Notes: generated from the sequence alone by a model not told the origin. 64,000 bases of DNA from Crassaminicella profunda (GCF_019884785.1 NZ_CP082326.1:985355-1049354); one strand, 5' to 3'; positions 34,100 to 43,254 are shown, counted from the first letter of the stretch. Program-made: numbers and translations.

Positions 34100-35389
34100 A
34101 TGTATACAATGAAGATGAAGTATGGTAGAGGAAAGATTGATATTCAAATACCTAAAAAAAATTTGATAAAGGTTATAGAAAGTAATAGCAAAGATGTAAA
34201 TAATGCAGAAGAAGAAGTAATAATAGATGCATTAAATAATCCTATTGCAAGTGCACCTCTTTATCAGTTGGTTCATCCAGGGGAGACGGTATGTATCGTA
34301 ATTTCTGATGTAACAAGATTGTGGCAGAAAATGAGTACATACCTTCCCTATATTGTAAAAGAGTTAAATGAAGGTGGTATAAAGGACGAAGATATATTAT
34401 TTATTAGTGCAACAGGTTCTCATAGAAAACAAACAAAGGAAGAACATAAGCTGTTATTAGGAGAGGAACTTGCCAATCGATTTGAAGTGTTAGATCATGA
34501 TTGTCTAGAGGAAGAAAATATTTCTTACCTAGGAACTACAAGATTTGGTACACCTGTTAAGGTGAATAAAAAAGCATTAGAGAGGGATCATATTATTTTA
34601 ACAGGATCTATTGTTTTTCATCTTTTAGCAGGATGGGGTGGAGGAAAAAAATCTGTTTTGCCAGGAATTTGTGCCTATGAAAGCATTATGAAAAATCATG
34701 CCTTATCATTGAGTCCAAATTTTGGAGAGGGGAGTAATCCTTTAGTTCGGAGTGGATATACTGAAAAAAATCCACTGCATTTGGATATGTTAGAAGCTGC
34801 AAGCTTTGTTCGACCAACATTTATGTTCAATGTAATCATGGATACAAAAGGGAAAATTGCCCATGCTGTAGCAGGAAATTATATAAAAGCTCATGAAGCA
34901 GGATGTAAGATTGTTGATGAAATGGATGGGGTTGAGATTGAAGAAAAAGCAGATGTAGTTATTGCAACGGCAGGAGGGTATCCAAAGGATATCAACTTAT
35001 ACCAAACTTGTAAGACTGTCATCAATGCAAAAGAGGCTGTAAAAAAAGGCGGAAGTATGATTATTTTAAGTGAGTGCTCTGAAGGATTTGGGAATGACCA
35101 TGTACAAGAGATGATTCAAAATTATGATACCTTAGAAGAAAGAGAGACGGCACTGAGAAAAGATTATTCTATTGCAAAATATATTGGATATTTTATCAGT
35201 GAGGTTGCAAAGGATTTTCAATTTATTTTGGTAGGCAATATGGATGAAAAATTAGTAGAAAAAGCAAATATGAGGATTGTAAAAACCATTGATGAAGCAT
35301 TAGAACTGGTTTATCATAAAAATGGAAAAGACGTTAAAACGTACTTAATGCCTTATGGAGCTAATACGTTGCCTAAATTAAAGGAATAA
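34100..35389 (+). CDS. LarA-family protein, TRxWQ subtype (second paralog)
   Basis: 429 residues. The catalytic frame of LarA is kept: Arg73, His108, His174, Lys184 and His200 are present, with the Lys184 loop reading GWGGGKKSVLPG. The substrate-side TRPVP of true lactate racemase is replaced by TRLWQKM, and the Gln/Lys pair lies in NLYQTCK. This points to a different hydroxy acid. It is transcribed alone (own promoter, terminator at 35401-35445) just before an amino-acid-type ABC transporter. ATG at 34100 follows GTGGAGG by 7 bases. Very similar to the third copy at 41.9 kb. Substrate unknown. Confidence 0.85.
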   Translation: MYTMKMKYGRGKIDIQIPKKNLIKVIESNSKDVNNAEEEVIIDALNNPIASAPLYQLVHPGETVCIVISDVTRLWQKMSTYLPYIVKELNEGGIKDEDILFISATGSHRKQTKEEHKLLLGEELANRFEVLDHDCLEEENISYLGTTRFGTPVKVNKKALERDHIILTGSIVFHLLAGWGGGKKSVLPGICAYESIMKNHALSLSPNFGEGSNPLVRSGYTEKNPLHLDMLEAASFVRPTFMFNVIMDTKGKIAHAVAGNYIKAHEAGCKIVDEMDGVEIEEKADVVIATAGGYPKDINLYQTCKTVINAKEAVKKGGSMIILSECSEGFGNDHVQEMIQNYDTLEERETALRKDYSIAKYIGYFISEVAKDFQFILVGNMDEKLVEKANMRIVKTIDEALELVYHKNGKDVKTYLMPYGANTLPKLKE

Positions 35390-35405
35390 GAAATGATTGC
35401 ATATA

Positions 35406-35445
35406 GGATAGAGATTTTATATAAGATTTCTATCCTATATTTTTA
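35406..35445 (+). terminator. terminator after the second LarA-family gene
   Basis: Arms ATAGGATAGA and TCTATCCTAT around an A/T-rich loop, followed by ATTTTT. Confidence 0.7.
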
Positions 35446-35465
35446 AAAAATTTTAAATTTATCAC

Positions 35466-35494
35466 TTTACAAATTTAGCGTACTAAAGTATAAT
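35466..35494 (+). promoter_or_regulatory. promoter of ABC transporter set 1
   Basis: -35 TTTACA (35466) and -10 TATAAT (35489), 17-bp spacer. The spacer contains TTTAGCGTACTAAA, whose outer five bases are palindromic, a possible operator. Confidence 0.6.
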
Positions 35495-35535
35495 AACAAC
35501 TGTAGAAAAAAACTAACAACTAGGGGGAGAAACAA

Positions 35536-36387
35536 ATGAAAAAGAAAATCATGTTTTTATTCATAGCAGTGATGATGATGAGTATGGTATTATCAGGATG
35601 TGGTGCGAAAGAGACATCAAAAGCAGATAGTGAATCTGCACAAGAAACAAAGGTAAGTGAAGAAAAAGATGGGTCTTTAGAAGAAATAAAGGAAAAAGGA
35701 GAATTGGTTTTAGGTCTTGATGATAGCTTCCCACCAATGGGATTTAGAGATGAAAAAGGAGAAATTGTAGGATTTGATATTGATTTAGCAAAAGAAGTTG
35801 CAAAAAGAATGGGTGTAGAGCTTAAAACACAGCCAATAGACTGGGATGGAAAGGTTCTTAGTTTAAATAATAAAGATATTGATGTGATTTGGAATGGACT
35901 AACGGTTACGGAAGAAAGAAAGAAACAAATTGGATTTTCACAGTATTATATTGAAAATAGACAGGTAATTGTTGTACAAGCTGATTCAGACATAGAAACA
36001 AAAAAAGACTTAACAGAAAAAATTGTGGCTGTTCAATTAGGTAGTAGTGGTGAAGATGCATTAAATGCAGATGTAGATACAGTAAATAGTACAAAAGAAG
36101 TTGTAAAGTTTTCAAATTTTCCAGAAGCATTATTAGATTTACAAGCAGGGCGTGTAGATGCCGTTGTAATTGATGAAATAGTGGGCAGATACTATATGTC
36201 CAAAAGACCTGGTACATACAAGGTAGCAAAAGAGGATTTTGGAAAAGAAGGATATGCTATAGGATTTAGAAAAGGTGATACAGCTTTCATGAATGAAGTA
36301 GATCAAATATTAGATGAAATGAAAAAAGATGGTGCAGCAGCAGAGATTTCTAAAAAGTGGTTTGGAGAAGATATTGTAGCTAAATAA
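35536..36387 (+). CDS. polar-amino-acid-type ABC transporter substrate-binding lipoprotein (set 1)
   Basis: 283 residues. A lipoprotein signal peptide ends in LSGC (lipidated Cys22). The mature part is a periplasmic-binding-protein type 2 fold of the amino-acid family: LVLGLDDSFPPMGFRDEKGEIVGFDIDLAKEVAKRMGVEL, then IDVIWNGLTVTEERK. It captures the ligand outside the membrane for the permease and ATPase that follow (16 and 11 bases apart). AGGGGGAG precedes the ATG. The usual ligands are polar amino acids, but the LarA-family gene beside it leaves a hydroxy-acid ligand open. Confidence 0.9.
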   Translation: MKKKIMFLFIAVMMMSMVLSGCGAKETSKADSESAQETKVSEEKDGSLEEIKEKGELVLGLDDSFPPMGFRDEKGEIVGFDIDLAKEVAKRMGVELKTQPIDWDGKVLSLNNKDIDVIWNGLTVTEERKKQIGFSQYYIENRQVIVVQADSDIETKKDLTEKIVAVQLGSSGEDALNADVDTVNSTKEVVKFSNFPEALLDLQAGRVDAVVIDEIVGRYYMSKRPGTYKVAKEDFGKEGYAIGFRKGDTAFMNEVDQILDEMKKDGAAAEISKKWFGEDIVAK

Positions 36388-36403
36388 AAAGGAGATGTTC
36401 TAA

Positions 36404-37045
36404 GTGGATTATATTACAAATATAACAGGATTTATACTAAAGGGAAGTATTATTACACTACAATTATATGCAGTAACAATTCTTTTTTCGATCCCAATAG
36501 GGGTGATATGTGCACTTGGAAAAATCTCTAGATTTAAGTGGCTAAATAAGTTCCTTGAAATATATACTTGGGTATTTCGGGGAACCCCACTGCTCCTTCA
36601 ACTTTTCTTTACTTATTATGGACTTCCTGTCTTTGGAATAAAATTTGGACGATTCCAAGCAGCCGCAATTACATTTATCTTTAATTACGGAGCATATTTT
36701 ACAGAAATATTCAGGGGAGGAATAGAATCTATCGATAAAGGACAATATGAAGCAGCAAAAGCATTAGGGATGAATTATCGCCAAACTATGTCAAGAATCA
36801 TACTTCCTCAAGCTGTAAAAAGAGTATTGCCTCCAACTAGCAATGAAGCCATTACACTTATAAAAGATACAGCACTTGTTGCAGCTATTGGTATGGGAGA
36901 TATTCTTAGAGCTGCTAAGGAAGTGTTGACAAGGGATTTTCAGATTACATCCTTCATCATTGCAGGAATTATTTATTTGTTATTAACATCTGTCGTAGTA
37001 ATGGTGTTTAAGAAATTAGAACAGAGATATTCTATATATGAGTAG
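36404..37045 (+). CDS. amino-acid ABC transporter permease (set 1)
   Basis: 213 residues with about five membrane helices (HisM/GlnP type). The EAA loop reads [23 protein letters not shown], which docks to the ATPase. GTG start with AAAGGAGATG upstream. Lies 16 bases after the lipoprotein gene. Confidence 0.9.
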   Translation: MDYITNITGFILKGSIITLQLYAVTILFSIPIGVICALGKISRFKWLNKFLEIYTWVFRGTPLLLQLFFTYYGLPVFGIKFGRFQAAAITFIFNYGAYFTEIFRGGIESIDKGQYEAAKALGMNYRQTMSRIILPQAVKRVLPPTSNEAITLIKDTALVAAIGMGDILRAAKEVLTRDFQITSFIIAGIIYLLLTSVVVMVFKKLEQRYSIYE

Positions 37046-37056
37046 GGGTTTTGACC

Positions 37057-37812
37057 ATGGACATGATAAGGGTAGAGAATATTTATAAAAAATTTGGTAC
37101 TTTAGAGGTTTTAAAAGATGTATCTTTAACGATAAAAAAAGGAGAGGTACTTTCTATCATTGGGCCTTCAGGGTCAGGAAAAAGTACACTCCTTAGATGT
37201 TTGAATTATTTGGAAAAGATTAATGGTGGAAGAATTGAGATAGAAGGAAATCCTATTGCTGTCTATGAGAATGAAAAAAAGATGCATATCTCAGAAGGGG
37301 ATATACGAAAAAGATGCAAAAGAATTGGTATGGTTTTTCAAAATTTTAATTTATTCCCACATAAAACAGTTCTAGAAAATATTATTGAAGCTCCAATGAT
37401 TGTGGATGGAGTAGAAAGAGAAAAAGCAGTGAAAACTGCTGAAAATCTTCTTGAAAAGGTAGGATTATCTGATAAAAGAGATGTTTATCCAGGAAAGCTT
37501 TCTGGAGGGCAAAAACAGAGAGTAGCTATTGCAAGAGCCCTTGCAATGAGCCCTGAGATTATGCTTTTTGATGAACCTACATCAGCCCTTGATCCAGAAT
37601 TAGTTGGGGAAGTCCTTAAGGTGATGAAGGATTTGGCAAAAGAAAAAATGACCATGCTTGTGGTAACCCATGAAATGGCTTTTGCAAAAGAAGTGTCAAA
37701 TCAAGTTATTTTTATGGATGATGGAAAAATTATTGAAAAGGCAAATCCAGAAAAATTATTTACAAATCCAGATCATCCTAGAATAAAAACATTTTTAGAT
37801 AAAATGCTTTAA
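37057..37812 (+). CDS. amino-acid ABC transporter ATP-binding protein (set 1)
   Basis: 251 residues: Walker [10 protein letters not shown], signature [17 protein letters not shown], Walker [15 protein letters not shown], and a switch His in VTHEM, the GlnQ/HisP pattern. ATG at 37057 is used because GGGG lies 9 bases before it; the earlier TTG at 37051 is too close. Last gene of the three-gene transporter operon; terminator follows. Confidence 0.92.
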   Translation: MDMIRVENIYKKFGTLEVLKDVSLTIKKGEVLSIIGPSGSGKSTLLRCLNYLEKINGGRIEIEGNPIAVYENEKKMHISEGDIRKRCKRIGMVFQNFNLFPHKTVLENIIEAPMIVDGVEREKAVKTAENLLEKVGLSDKRDVYPGKLSGGQKQRVAIARALAMSPEIMLFDEPTSALDPELVGEVLKVMKDLAKEKMTMLVVTHEMAFAKEVSNQVIFMDDGKIIEKANPEKLFTNPDHPRIKTFLDKML

Positions 37813-37840
37813 AAAGAACCCATTAAGGGTTCTTTTTATT
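37811..37840. terminator. bidirectional terminator after ABC set 1
   Basis: Arms AAAAAGAACCC and GGGTTCTTTTT with an ATTAA-type loop; serves the convergent coat-protein gene too. Confidence 0.85.
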
Positions 37841-38288
37841 GTGGGGTATACATGTTTGTATTTCTCATATAATTGAAGATACCTTCTCCGTGTTCTTGTT
37901 CTTCTTTTTGAATATGATTAAGTATTTGTCGAATGTTAGTATCACAACATTCAAAAATAGTTGTGTTATAAGTATTAGATACATATTTTTCTGTGATCAA
38001 TGCATCTGTGCATAATTTTTTATCATTTTCATTATATTGCCCTTGAAGAGATAAATTATTTTGATTAGACTGCTGTTGACCTTGCTGAGGAAGGGCTGGG
38101 ATTTGTCCGCTTAGGATTTGATTAAGGGTGTTTAAATGTTCTTGTTCTTTTGAAGCATAGGTGCTGAACAATTGTTTTAATTGAGGATCTTGTGCACGAG
38201 TTGCAAAGTCTTGATATTTTTGGACACAAGCTTCTTCATGGCTTTTTTCATCTTCCAAAAGTATTCTTTCTTTTGTAGTTAAAAACAT
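37836..38288 (-). CDS. CotF-like spore coat / ferritin-fold protein
   Basis: 150 residues in two helical pairs (about 5-70 and 88-150) joined by a Gln-rich linker (LPQQGQQQSNQ). The sequence TEKYVSNTYNTTIFECCDTNIRQILNHIQKEEQEHGEGIFNYM matches the coat protein F family, small ferritin-like proteins of the spore coat. Start at 38288 follows AGGAGGTG; the upstream in-frame start (38321) overlaps it. No metal-ligand set is clear. Expected to be expressed in the mother cell late in sporulation. Confidence 0.85.
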   Translation of the reverse strand: MFLTTKERILLEDEKSHEEACVQKYQDFATRAQDPQLKQLFSTYASKEQEHLNTLNQILSGQIPALPQQGQQQSNQNNLSLQGQYNENDKKLCTDALITEKYVSNTYNTTIFECCDTNIRQILNHIQKEEQEHGEGIFNYMRNTNMYTPQ

Positions 38289-38612
38289 AATTACTACACC
38301 TCCTAAATTTATTCTTTGCAATAATACATAAACTATTCTATAAGTATATCTGTATATAGATTTCTCATTTATATATTCAATTTAGGATGATCCTTCTCAT
38401 CTTTGTGAAGGCACTATTTCTTTTTGAAAAATACAAGGGTGAAATAGCATCTTCAAGGCGTTTGAAGAATTCATCATAAATGAATGTTTTGTTTGAGAAA
38501 TCTATAAAGATAATTTTTAAAAGAAAAAATGAATAAAAAAGTTTACAAAAAAGAAGGGTTTTTACAATATTTGTCTAAAATATAAATAAATAGAATAGCT
38601 TGAGGTGATGAT
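38289..38612. other. 324-bp gap, nothing recognised
   Basis: A/T-rich sequence between the divergent coat-protein gene and a small hypothetical gene. It must contain both promoters, but no convincing SigA boxes or hairpins were seen. Confidence 0.45.
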
Positions 38613-38846
38613 ATGAAAAAGATTCAGGCGTTTGATTCTGTAATAGATGATGATTTTTATGATTTAATGGATACGGTGAAGACGTTTGTAGGATTGCTAG
38701 AGGAATTATTGGAAAAAGGAATCATTACAAAAGGACAGTTTGATGAAATGACAGCGTATAAAAGAAAGTTTATAAATTATGTGGATAATGAAATATATTT
38801 TGAAAAAGAGTCAATAAAAAATGGTTTAGAAGAAAAGAATTTATAG
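38613..38846 (+). CDS. small acidic protein of unknown function
   Basis: 77 residues, helical, acidic, without signal peptide, cysteine or membrane segment. I do not recognise the family. GAGGTGATGAT precedes the ATG and a terminator follows, so it is probably a real single gene. Confidence 0.6.
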   Translation: MKKIQAFDSVIDDDFYDLMDTVKTFVGLLEELLEKGIITKGQFDEMTAYKRKFINYVDNEIYFEKESIKNGLEEKNL

Positions 38847-38861
38847 GTATTGAAAAAATGG

Positions 38862-38890
38862 AGAGTCTTTCTATGAAAGGCTTTTTTCTT
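38862..38890 (+). terminator. terminator after the 77-residue protein gene
   Basis: Arms AGTCTTTC and GAAAGGCT with a TAT loop, then TTTTTTC. Confidence 0.75.
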
Positions 38891-38918
38891 TATTTAAAAG
38901 ATGAGAAAGATTATTGAA

Positions 38919-38940
38919 TTCGTTATCAATTGATAACGAA
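38919..38940. promoter_or_regulatory. 22-bp perfect palindrome upstream of the cation exporter
   Basis: Arms TTCGTTATCAA and TTGATAACGAA meet without a gap. It lies about 40 bases before a TTGCAG/TATAAT promoter at 38983-39010. The GTTATC/GATAAC halves recall metal-regulator (Fur/MntR-type) boxes, but no exact match is claimed. Confidence 0.55.
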
Positions 38941-39048
38941 AGACGTGTAGATGAAAATAAAAAAATATTGAAAAATATGTGTTGCAGAATAGTATGAAGG
39001 GCATATAATATAATATAAGTATATCAATTGAAAATGGAGGAGACGATT

Positions 39049-39966
39049 ATGCACTCTATTGAAATGGACGGTAAAGAAAGATTGAAATTAGGTAATAAGA
39101 TTATACGTATTACCATTGTTTTAAATGTACTTCTTACAATATTCAAAATAGGAGTTGGCTACATAGGAGCAAGTACTGCTATTATAGCAGATGGGCTTCA
39201 TTCTGCTTCAGATATTATTACTTCTATTGGCGTGATTATAGGTATGTTTTTAGCATCTAAACCAAGAGATGAAAAACATCAGTATGGACATGAAAAAGCA
39301 GAATCTATAGCAGGCTTTTTTTTAGCAGCAATTTTAACTTTGACAGGAATGAATATAGGTTTTCGAGCTATCAAAATTATTTATTTAAATCATTATCAAA
39401 TACCACATATTTATACAGGGATAGTTGCTTTTTTTTCTATTATCATCAAAGAGTATCAATTTAGAATTACCATGGACGCTGCTAAAAAATTAAATAGCAA
39501 TGCTATGATGAGTGATGCTTGGCATCATAGGTCGGATGCTTTTTCATCTATTGCAGCTTTTATTGGTATACTAGGCGCAAGATTAGGATATGGATTTTTA
39601 GATCCATTAGCAGGAATCATTGTTTCAATCATTGTTGTGAAGGTAGGGGTAGAGATTTTGTTGTCTTCTATAGATGAATTAATGGATGGCGCTATTGATC
39701 AAGAAAAAATGGAGAGAATAAAAAAACAAATAGAAAAGATAGATGGCATAAAAAGCGTAACAGATTTTAGAGGTAGAAAACATGGTTCAAAGGCATGTAT
39801 TGATATAAAAATTTGTGTTGATCCATTTATTTCTGTATACATGGGGCATAATATTGGAGAAAAGGCTGAAAAATTAATTTTATCGGAGATTAAAAATGCC
39901 AAAGAAGTGATCGTTCATATAGATCCTTGTGATAGGGAAAGCTGTGATGAAAGCTGTAAGAAGTAA
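39049..39966 (+). CDS. cation diffusion facilitator (CDF) family transporter
   Basis: 305 residues: six membrane helices (about 20-210) and a cytoplasmic C-terminal metal-binding domain. Site-A residues lie in ADGLHSASD and DAWHHRSDA (HxxxD patterns). CDF proteins export Zn, Fe, Mn or Co in exchange for protons. The C-terminal tail CDRESCDESCKK has extra cysteines. ATG at 39049 follows GGAGGAGACG; the TTG at 39028 is less likely. A long palindrome upstream suggests metal-dependent control. The metal cannot be named. Confidence 0.9.
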   Translation: MHSIEMDGKERLKLGNKIIRITIVLNVLLTIFKIGVGYIGASTAIIADGLHSASDIITSIGVIIGMFLASKPRDEKHQYGHEKAESIAGFFLAAILTLTGMNIGFRAIKIIYLNHYQIPHIYTGIVAFFSIIIKEYQFRITMDAAKKLNSNAMMSDAWHHRSDAFSSIAAFIGILGARLGYGFLDPLAGIIVSIIVVKVGVEILLSSIDELMDGAIDQEKMERIKKQIEKIDGIKSVTDFRGRKHGSKACIDIKICVDPFISVYMGHNIGEKAEKLILSEIKNAKEVIVHIDPCDRESCDESCKK

Positions 39967-40031
39967 AGGATTGATTTTTTTATAGAACAAATATATAATC
40001 ATACACAAGACTTATCTTAGGAGGAAAAACT

Positions 40032-40784
40032 ATGGGATTACATGCTTTTTCTCGTACTGAATTAGTGATAGGTACAGAAAATTTAGAAAAGCTAAAGAAT
40101 AGCAAAGTTGCTATATTTGGAATTGGTGGGGTAGGAACATATGTTGCAGAGGGGCTGGCAAGATCAGGCGTAGGTAGCTTTGTTTTGGTAGATGATGATG
40201 ATGTATGTCTTACCAATATCAATCGTCAAATTCATGCATTAAGAAGTACTGTTGGAAGGTCTAAGGTAGAACTTATGAAAGAGCGTATACTAGATATTAA
40301 TCCAGATGCAAAGGTAGAAACTAAAAAAATGCTATATACAGTTGATACTGCTAAAGATTTATTGAGAGATGATTATGATTATGTAGTAGATGCTATAGAC
40401 ATGGTATCATCAAAGTTAGACTTGGTGGAAAGGTGTTTTAATAGAGGTATTAAGATGATCAGTAGTATGGGTGCTGGAAATAAGTTAGATCCTACTCAAT
40501 TTGAAGTAACGGATATTTATAAAACATCTATTTGTCCTTTAGCAAAAGTCATGAGAAAAGAGTTAAGAAAAAGAGGGGTAAAAAAATTAAAAGTTGTATA
40601 TTCTAAGGAAGAACCTATACAGCCTAAAATAATAGATGCAGATTGTAAGACAGACTGTATTTGTACAAATAAAGAGAGGACTTGTGTGGCTAGACGTCAG
40701 GTTCCTGGTAGTATGGCTTTTGTACCTTCTGTTGCAGGATTAATTATTGCTTCTGTTGTTGTAAGAGATTTAGTGGATATGTAG
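40032..40784 (+). CDS. tcdA: tRNA threonylcarbamoyladenosine dehydratase
   Basis: 250 residues, E1/ThiF-like fold. The ATP-binding loop GIGGVG lies at about 31-36, with the VDDDDVCLTNINRQ segment and the TcdA-specific MISSMGAGNKLDPTQFEVTDIYKTSICPLAKVMRKELRKRG. It cyclises t6A37 in ANN-decoding tRNAs to ct6A with ATP. An added Cys-rich stretch (CKTDCICTNKERTC) near residue 205 is unusual compared with E. coli. AGGAGG upstream; terminator after. Confidence 0.92.
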   Translation: MGLHAFSRTELVIGTENLEKLKNSKVAIFGIGGVGTYVAEGLARSGVGSFVLVDDDDVCLTNINRQIHALRSTVGRSKVELMKERILDINPDAKVETKKMLYTVDTAKDLLRDDYDYVVDAIDMVSSKLDLVERCFNRGIKMISSMGAGNKLDPTQFEVTDIYKTSICPLAKVMRKELRKRGVKKLKVVYSKEEPIQPKIIDADCKTDCICTNKERTCVARRQVPGSMAFVPSVAGLIIASVVVRDLVDM

Positions 40785-40826
40785 AGGGTAATGAAAAAAT
40801 AGTATTATTGATCATTAGAGGGATTA

Positions 40827-40862
40827 AAGTAAGACTCGAGGAGAGGAGTCTTACTTTTTTTT
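40827..40862 (+). terminator. terminator after tcdA
   Basis: Arms AAGTAAGACTC and GAGTCTTACTT with a GAGGAGAG-type loop, then a T run. Confidence 0.88.
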
Positions 40863-40888
40863 ATGCAAAAAAAATTATAAAAATGCAC

Positions 40889-40917
40889 TTGCATAATTAT
40901 AAAAATAACTGTATAAT
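40889..40917 (+). promoter_or_regulatory. promoter of lipoprotein gene 2
   Basis: -35 TTGCAT (40889) and -10 TATAAT (40912), 17-bp spacer; the block TGCACTTG through ATGTTACACA is shared with the promoter at 43178. Confidence 0.8.
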
Positions 40918-40963
40918 GTTACACAAGATAAAAAATGATTGAAACTTAAGGGGGAAAATGAAT

Positions 40964-41785
40964 ATGTTTAAAATGAATAACAAAAAAATAGTAGCGATTT
41001 TATTAATGGTATGTATGGTATTTACATTCTCAGGATGTACAAAAGAAAAAAGCAGTGCAGATGAACCAATAACAAAAATAGAAAAAATTAAAAAGGCAGG
41101 AAAACTAGTATTAGGTACAGCGGCAGATTATCCACCTTATGAATTCCATAAAGAAATTGATGGAAAAGATACGATTGTAGGATTTGATATTGAAATTGCC
41201 AAAGCAATGGCTAAAGATCTTGGCGTTGAACTTGAAATCAAAGATATGAAGTTTGATGGATTGTTAGCAGCACTTGTTGCAGACAAGATTGACATTATTA
41301 TTGCAGGAATGGTTCCAACAGAGGAAAGAGCAAAGAGTGTAGATTTTACAAAGCAGTATTATCAAGCAGAGCAAAGTATTTTAATAAAAGCTGAAGATAA
41401 AGACAAATTAAAGAGCAAAGAAGATTTTAAAGGACTTAAAATAGGAGCTCAAAAATCAACGGTTCAAGAAGATATTGCAAATAGTATGGAAGGTGCAGAG
41501 GTAAAACCTCTTAGTAAGATTACTGATTTAGTATTAGAATTAACCAACGATAAAATTGATGCAGTTGTATTAGTAAATCCTGTAGCAACTGCATATGCTA
41601 AGAGTAATCCAAACCTATTTGTACCAGAGATATCCTTTGGTACAGAAGAAGGGGTTGCAGCAGCAATCAATAAAGGGAATGAAGATTTATTAGAAGCTGC
41701 TAATAAGACATTAGATCAATTAATGAGTGAAGGAAAAATTGATGAATTCATTGCAGCGGCTACTGATCTAGCAGAAGAAGAATAA
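40964..41785 (+). CDS. polar-amino-acid-type substrate-binding lipoprotein (paralog A)
   Basis: 273 residues with lipobox FSGC (Cys25). The periplasmic-binding fold has LVLGTAADYPPYEFHKEIDGKDTIVGFDIEIAKAMAKDLGVEL and IIIAGMVPTEERAKSVDF. It has no permease of its own beside it; the nearest set follows LarA-family gene 3. Start 40964 keeps AGGGGG at a 9-base spacing and matches the start of paralog B at 43255. Promoter, coding region and downstream hairpin all resemble those of paralog B, so this is a duplicated cassette. Confidence 0.88.
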   Translation: MFKMNNKKIVAILLMVCMVFTFSGCTKEKSSADEPITKIEKIKKAGKLVLGTAADYPPYEFHKEIDGKDTIVGFDIEIAKAMAKDLGVELEIKDMKFDGLLAALVADKIDIIIAGMVPTEERAKSVDFTKQYYQAEQSILIKAEDKDKLKSKEDFKGLKIGAQKSTVQEDIANSMEGAEVKPLSKITDLVLELTNDKIDAVVLVNPVATAYAKSNPNLFVPEISFGTEEGVAAAINKGNEDLLEAANKTLDQLMSEGKIDEFIAAATDLAEEE

Positions 41786-41796
41786 ACAGATATAAA

Positions 41797-41836
41797 GCAA
41801 AAGGTGATAAATTTTATCCCTTTTGCTCAATTTTTT
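41797..41836 (+). terminator. hairpin between lipoprotein gene 2 and the third LarA-family gene
   Basis: Arms with GCAAAAGG...GATAA and TTATC...CCTTTTGC, followed by TCAATTTTTTT. It is a terminator or partial terminator, letting the lipoprotein be made in excess of the enzyme. Confidence 0.7.
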
Positions 41837-41855
41837 TGAAGAAAGAGGGATAAAT

Positions 41856-43145
41856 ATGAAAACAATTAAGATGAAATATGGAAATACATCTATGGATATA
41901 AACATCCATGATGAAAAATTTCTTGGAATAATAGAAAGTAAAAAAGAAATCATCCGTCAAAAAGAAGAGGAGGTTATCCTTAAAGCATTAAAAAATCCTA
42001 TTGATAGTAAGCCTTTAAGAGAAATTGTTAAGCCTTCACAAAAAATTTGTATTATTATTTCTGATGTTACAAGAGCTTGGCAGAAAATGAGTTTTTATCT
42101 TCCCTTTATAGTAGATGAATTAAAAAAATCAGGTATTGAGGACAAGGATATTACATTTCTTTGTGCTACGGGAACCCATAGAAGGCAGACAAAGGAAGAG
42201 CATAAGCTTTTATTAGGAGATGAATTATCAAAAAGATTTGGAATAATAGATCATGATTGTCTTGATGAAAAACAACTCGTATACTTAGGAAAAACAAGTT
42301 TTCAGACACCTGTAAAAATAAATAAAAAGGCTATAGAGGCGGATCATATTATATTAACAGGTGCTATTGTGTTTCATGACTTGGCAGGATTTGGAGGTGG
42401 AAGAAAATCTATTTTGCCAGGGATTGCGTCTTTTGAGTCCATTATGGCAAATCATGCATTAGCACTGAATAAAAATATTGGAGAAGGTTCAAATTCAGAG
42501 GTTAGATGTGGAAGTGTTGATAAAAATCCAATTCACCAAGATATGATAGAGGCTGCAGATTTTGTGAAACCTTCCTTTTTATTTAATGTGATTTTAAATG
42601 ATGAGGGATCTATTGTAAAAGCTGTATCAGGTCATTATAAGCATGCACATGAGATCGGACAAAAAATGGTAGATGCATTAGATGGTGTATGGATTAGGGA
42701 AAAAGCTGATTTAGTCATTGCATCAGCAGGAGGATACCCTAAAGATATGAATCTTTATCAGGCTACAAAAGCATTAAGTAATGCGAAAGAAGCTGTAAAA
42801 TTGGGGGGAAGTATTATTATTTTAAGTGAATGTATTGAAGGTTTTGGAAATGAAGATTTGCGTCAAATTATTGAGGATTATAAAAATAATAGAGAAAGAG
42901 AATGTGCTGTAAGAGAAAAGTTTACAGTAGCTAAATATATAGGCTATGATATGGCAGAGACATCAAGAAAATGGCAGATTCTATTTGTATCAGATATAGA
43001 GAAGAATTTATTAGATCAGGTAAATATTACCGTAGTCAAAACAGTAAAAGAAGCATTAGATATTGTTTATAATGAAAAAGGAAAGAATATAAAAACCTAT
43101 TTGATGCCCCATGGAGGGAATACTTTACCTAAAATAGAAAAATGA
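41856..43145 (+). CDS. LarA-family protein, TRxWQ subtype (third paralog)
   Basis: 429 residues, exactly as long as the copy at 34.1 kb and very similar to it. Arg73 (VTRAWQKM), His108, His174, Lys184 (GFGGGRKSILPG) and His200 are present, so nickel-pincer-dependent catalysis is expected. No promoter was seen directly upstream; it probably depends on read-through past the hairpin after lipoprotein gene 2. It lies between two paralogous lipoprotein genes and upstream of an ABC transporter and an aminotransferase. The hydroxy acid it uses may be linked by transamination to an amino acid (inference). AGAGGGATAA precedes the ATG. Confidence 0.85.
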   Translation: MKTIKMKYGNTSMDINIHDEKFLGIIESKKEIIRQKEEEVILKALKNPIDSKPLREIVKPSQKICIIISDVTRAWQKMSFYLPFIVDELKKSGIEDKDITFLCATGTHRRQTKEEHKLLLGDELSKRFGIIDHDCLDEKQLVYLGKTSFQTPVKINKKAIEADHIILTGAIVFHDLAGFGGGRKSILPGIASFESIMANHALALNKNIGEGSNSEVRCGSVDKNPIHQDMIEAADFVKPSFLFNVILNDEGSIVKAVSGHYKHAHEIGQKMVDALDGVWIREKADLVIASAGGYPKDMNLYQATKALSNAKEAVKLGGSIIILSECIEGFGNEDLRQIIEDYKNNRERECAVREKFTVAKYIGYDMAETSRKWQILFVSDIEKNLLDQVNITVVKTVKEALDIVYNEKGKNIKTYLMPHGGNTLPKIEK

Positions 43146-43177
43146 AAAAAAAACCACAAAAACTTTTAAATATGCAC

Positions 43178-43206
43178 TTGAATAATTATTAAACCTAATG
43201 TATAAT
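43178..43206 (+). promoter_or_regulatory. promoter of lipoprotein gene 3, duplicate of that at 40889
   Basis: -35 TTGAAT (43178) and -10 TATAAT (43201), 17-bp spacer, with the same TGCACTTG and ATGTTACACA flanks as the promoter of lipoprotein gene 2. Confidence 0.8.
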
Positions 43207-43254
43207 GTTACACATGACGACAAAACATTTAAACTTCAAGGGGGAAAAATTCAA

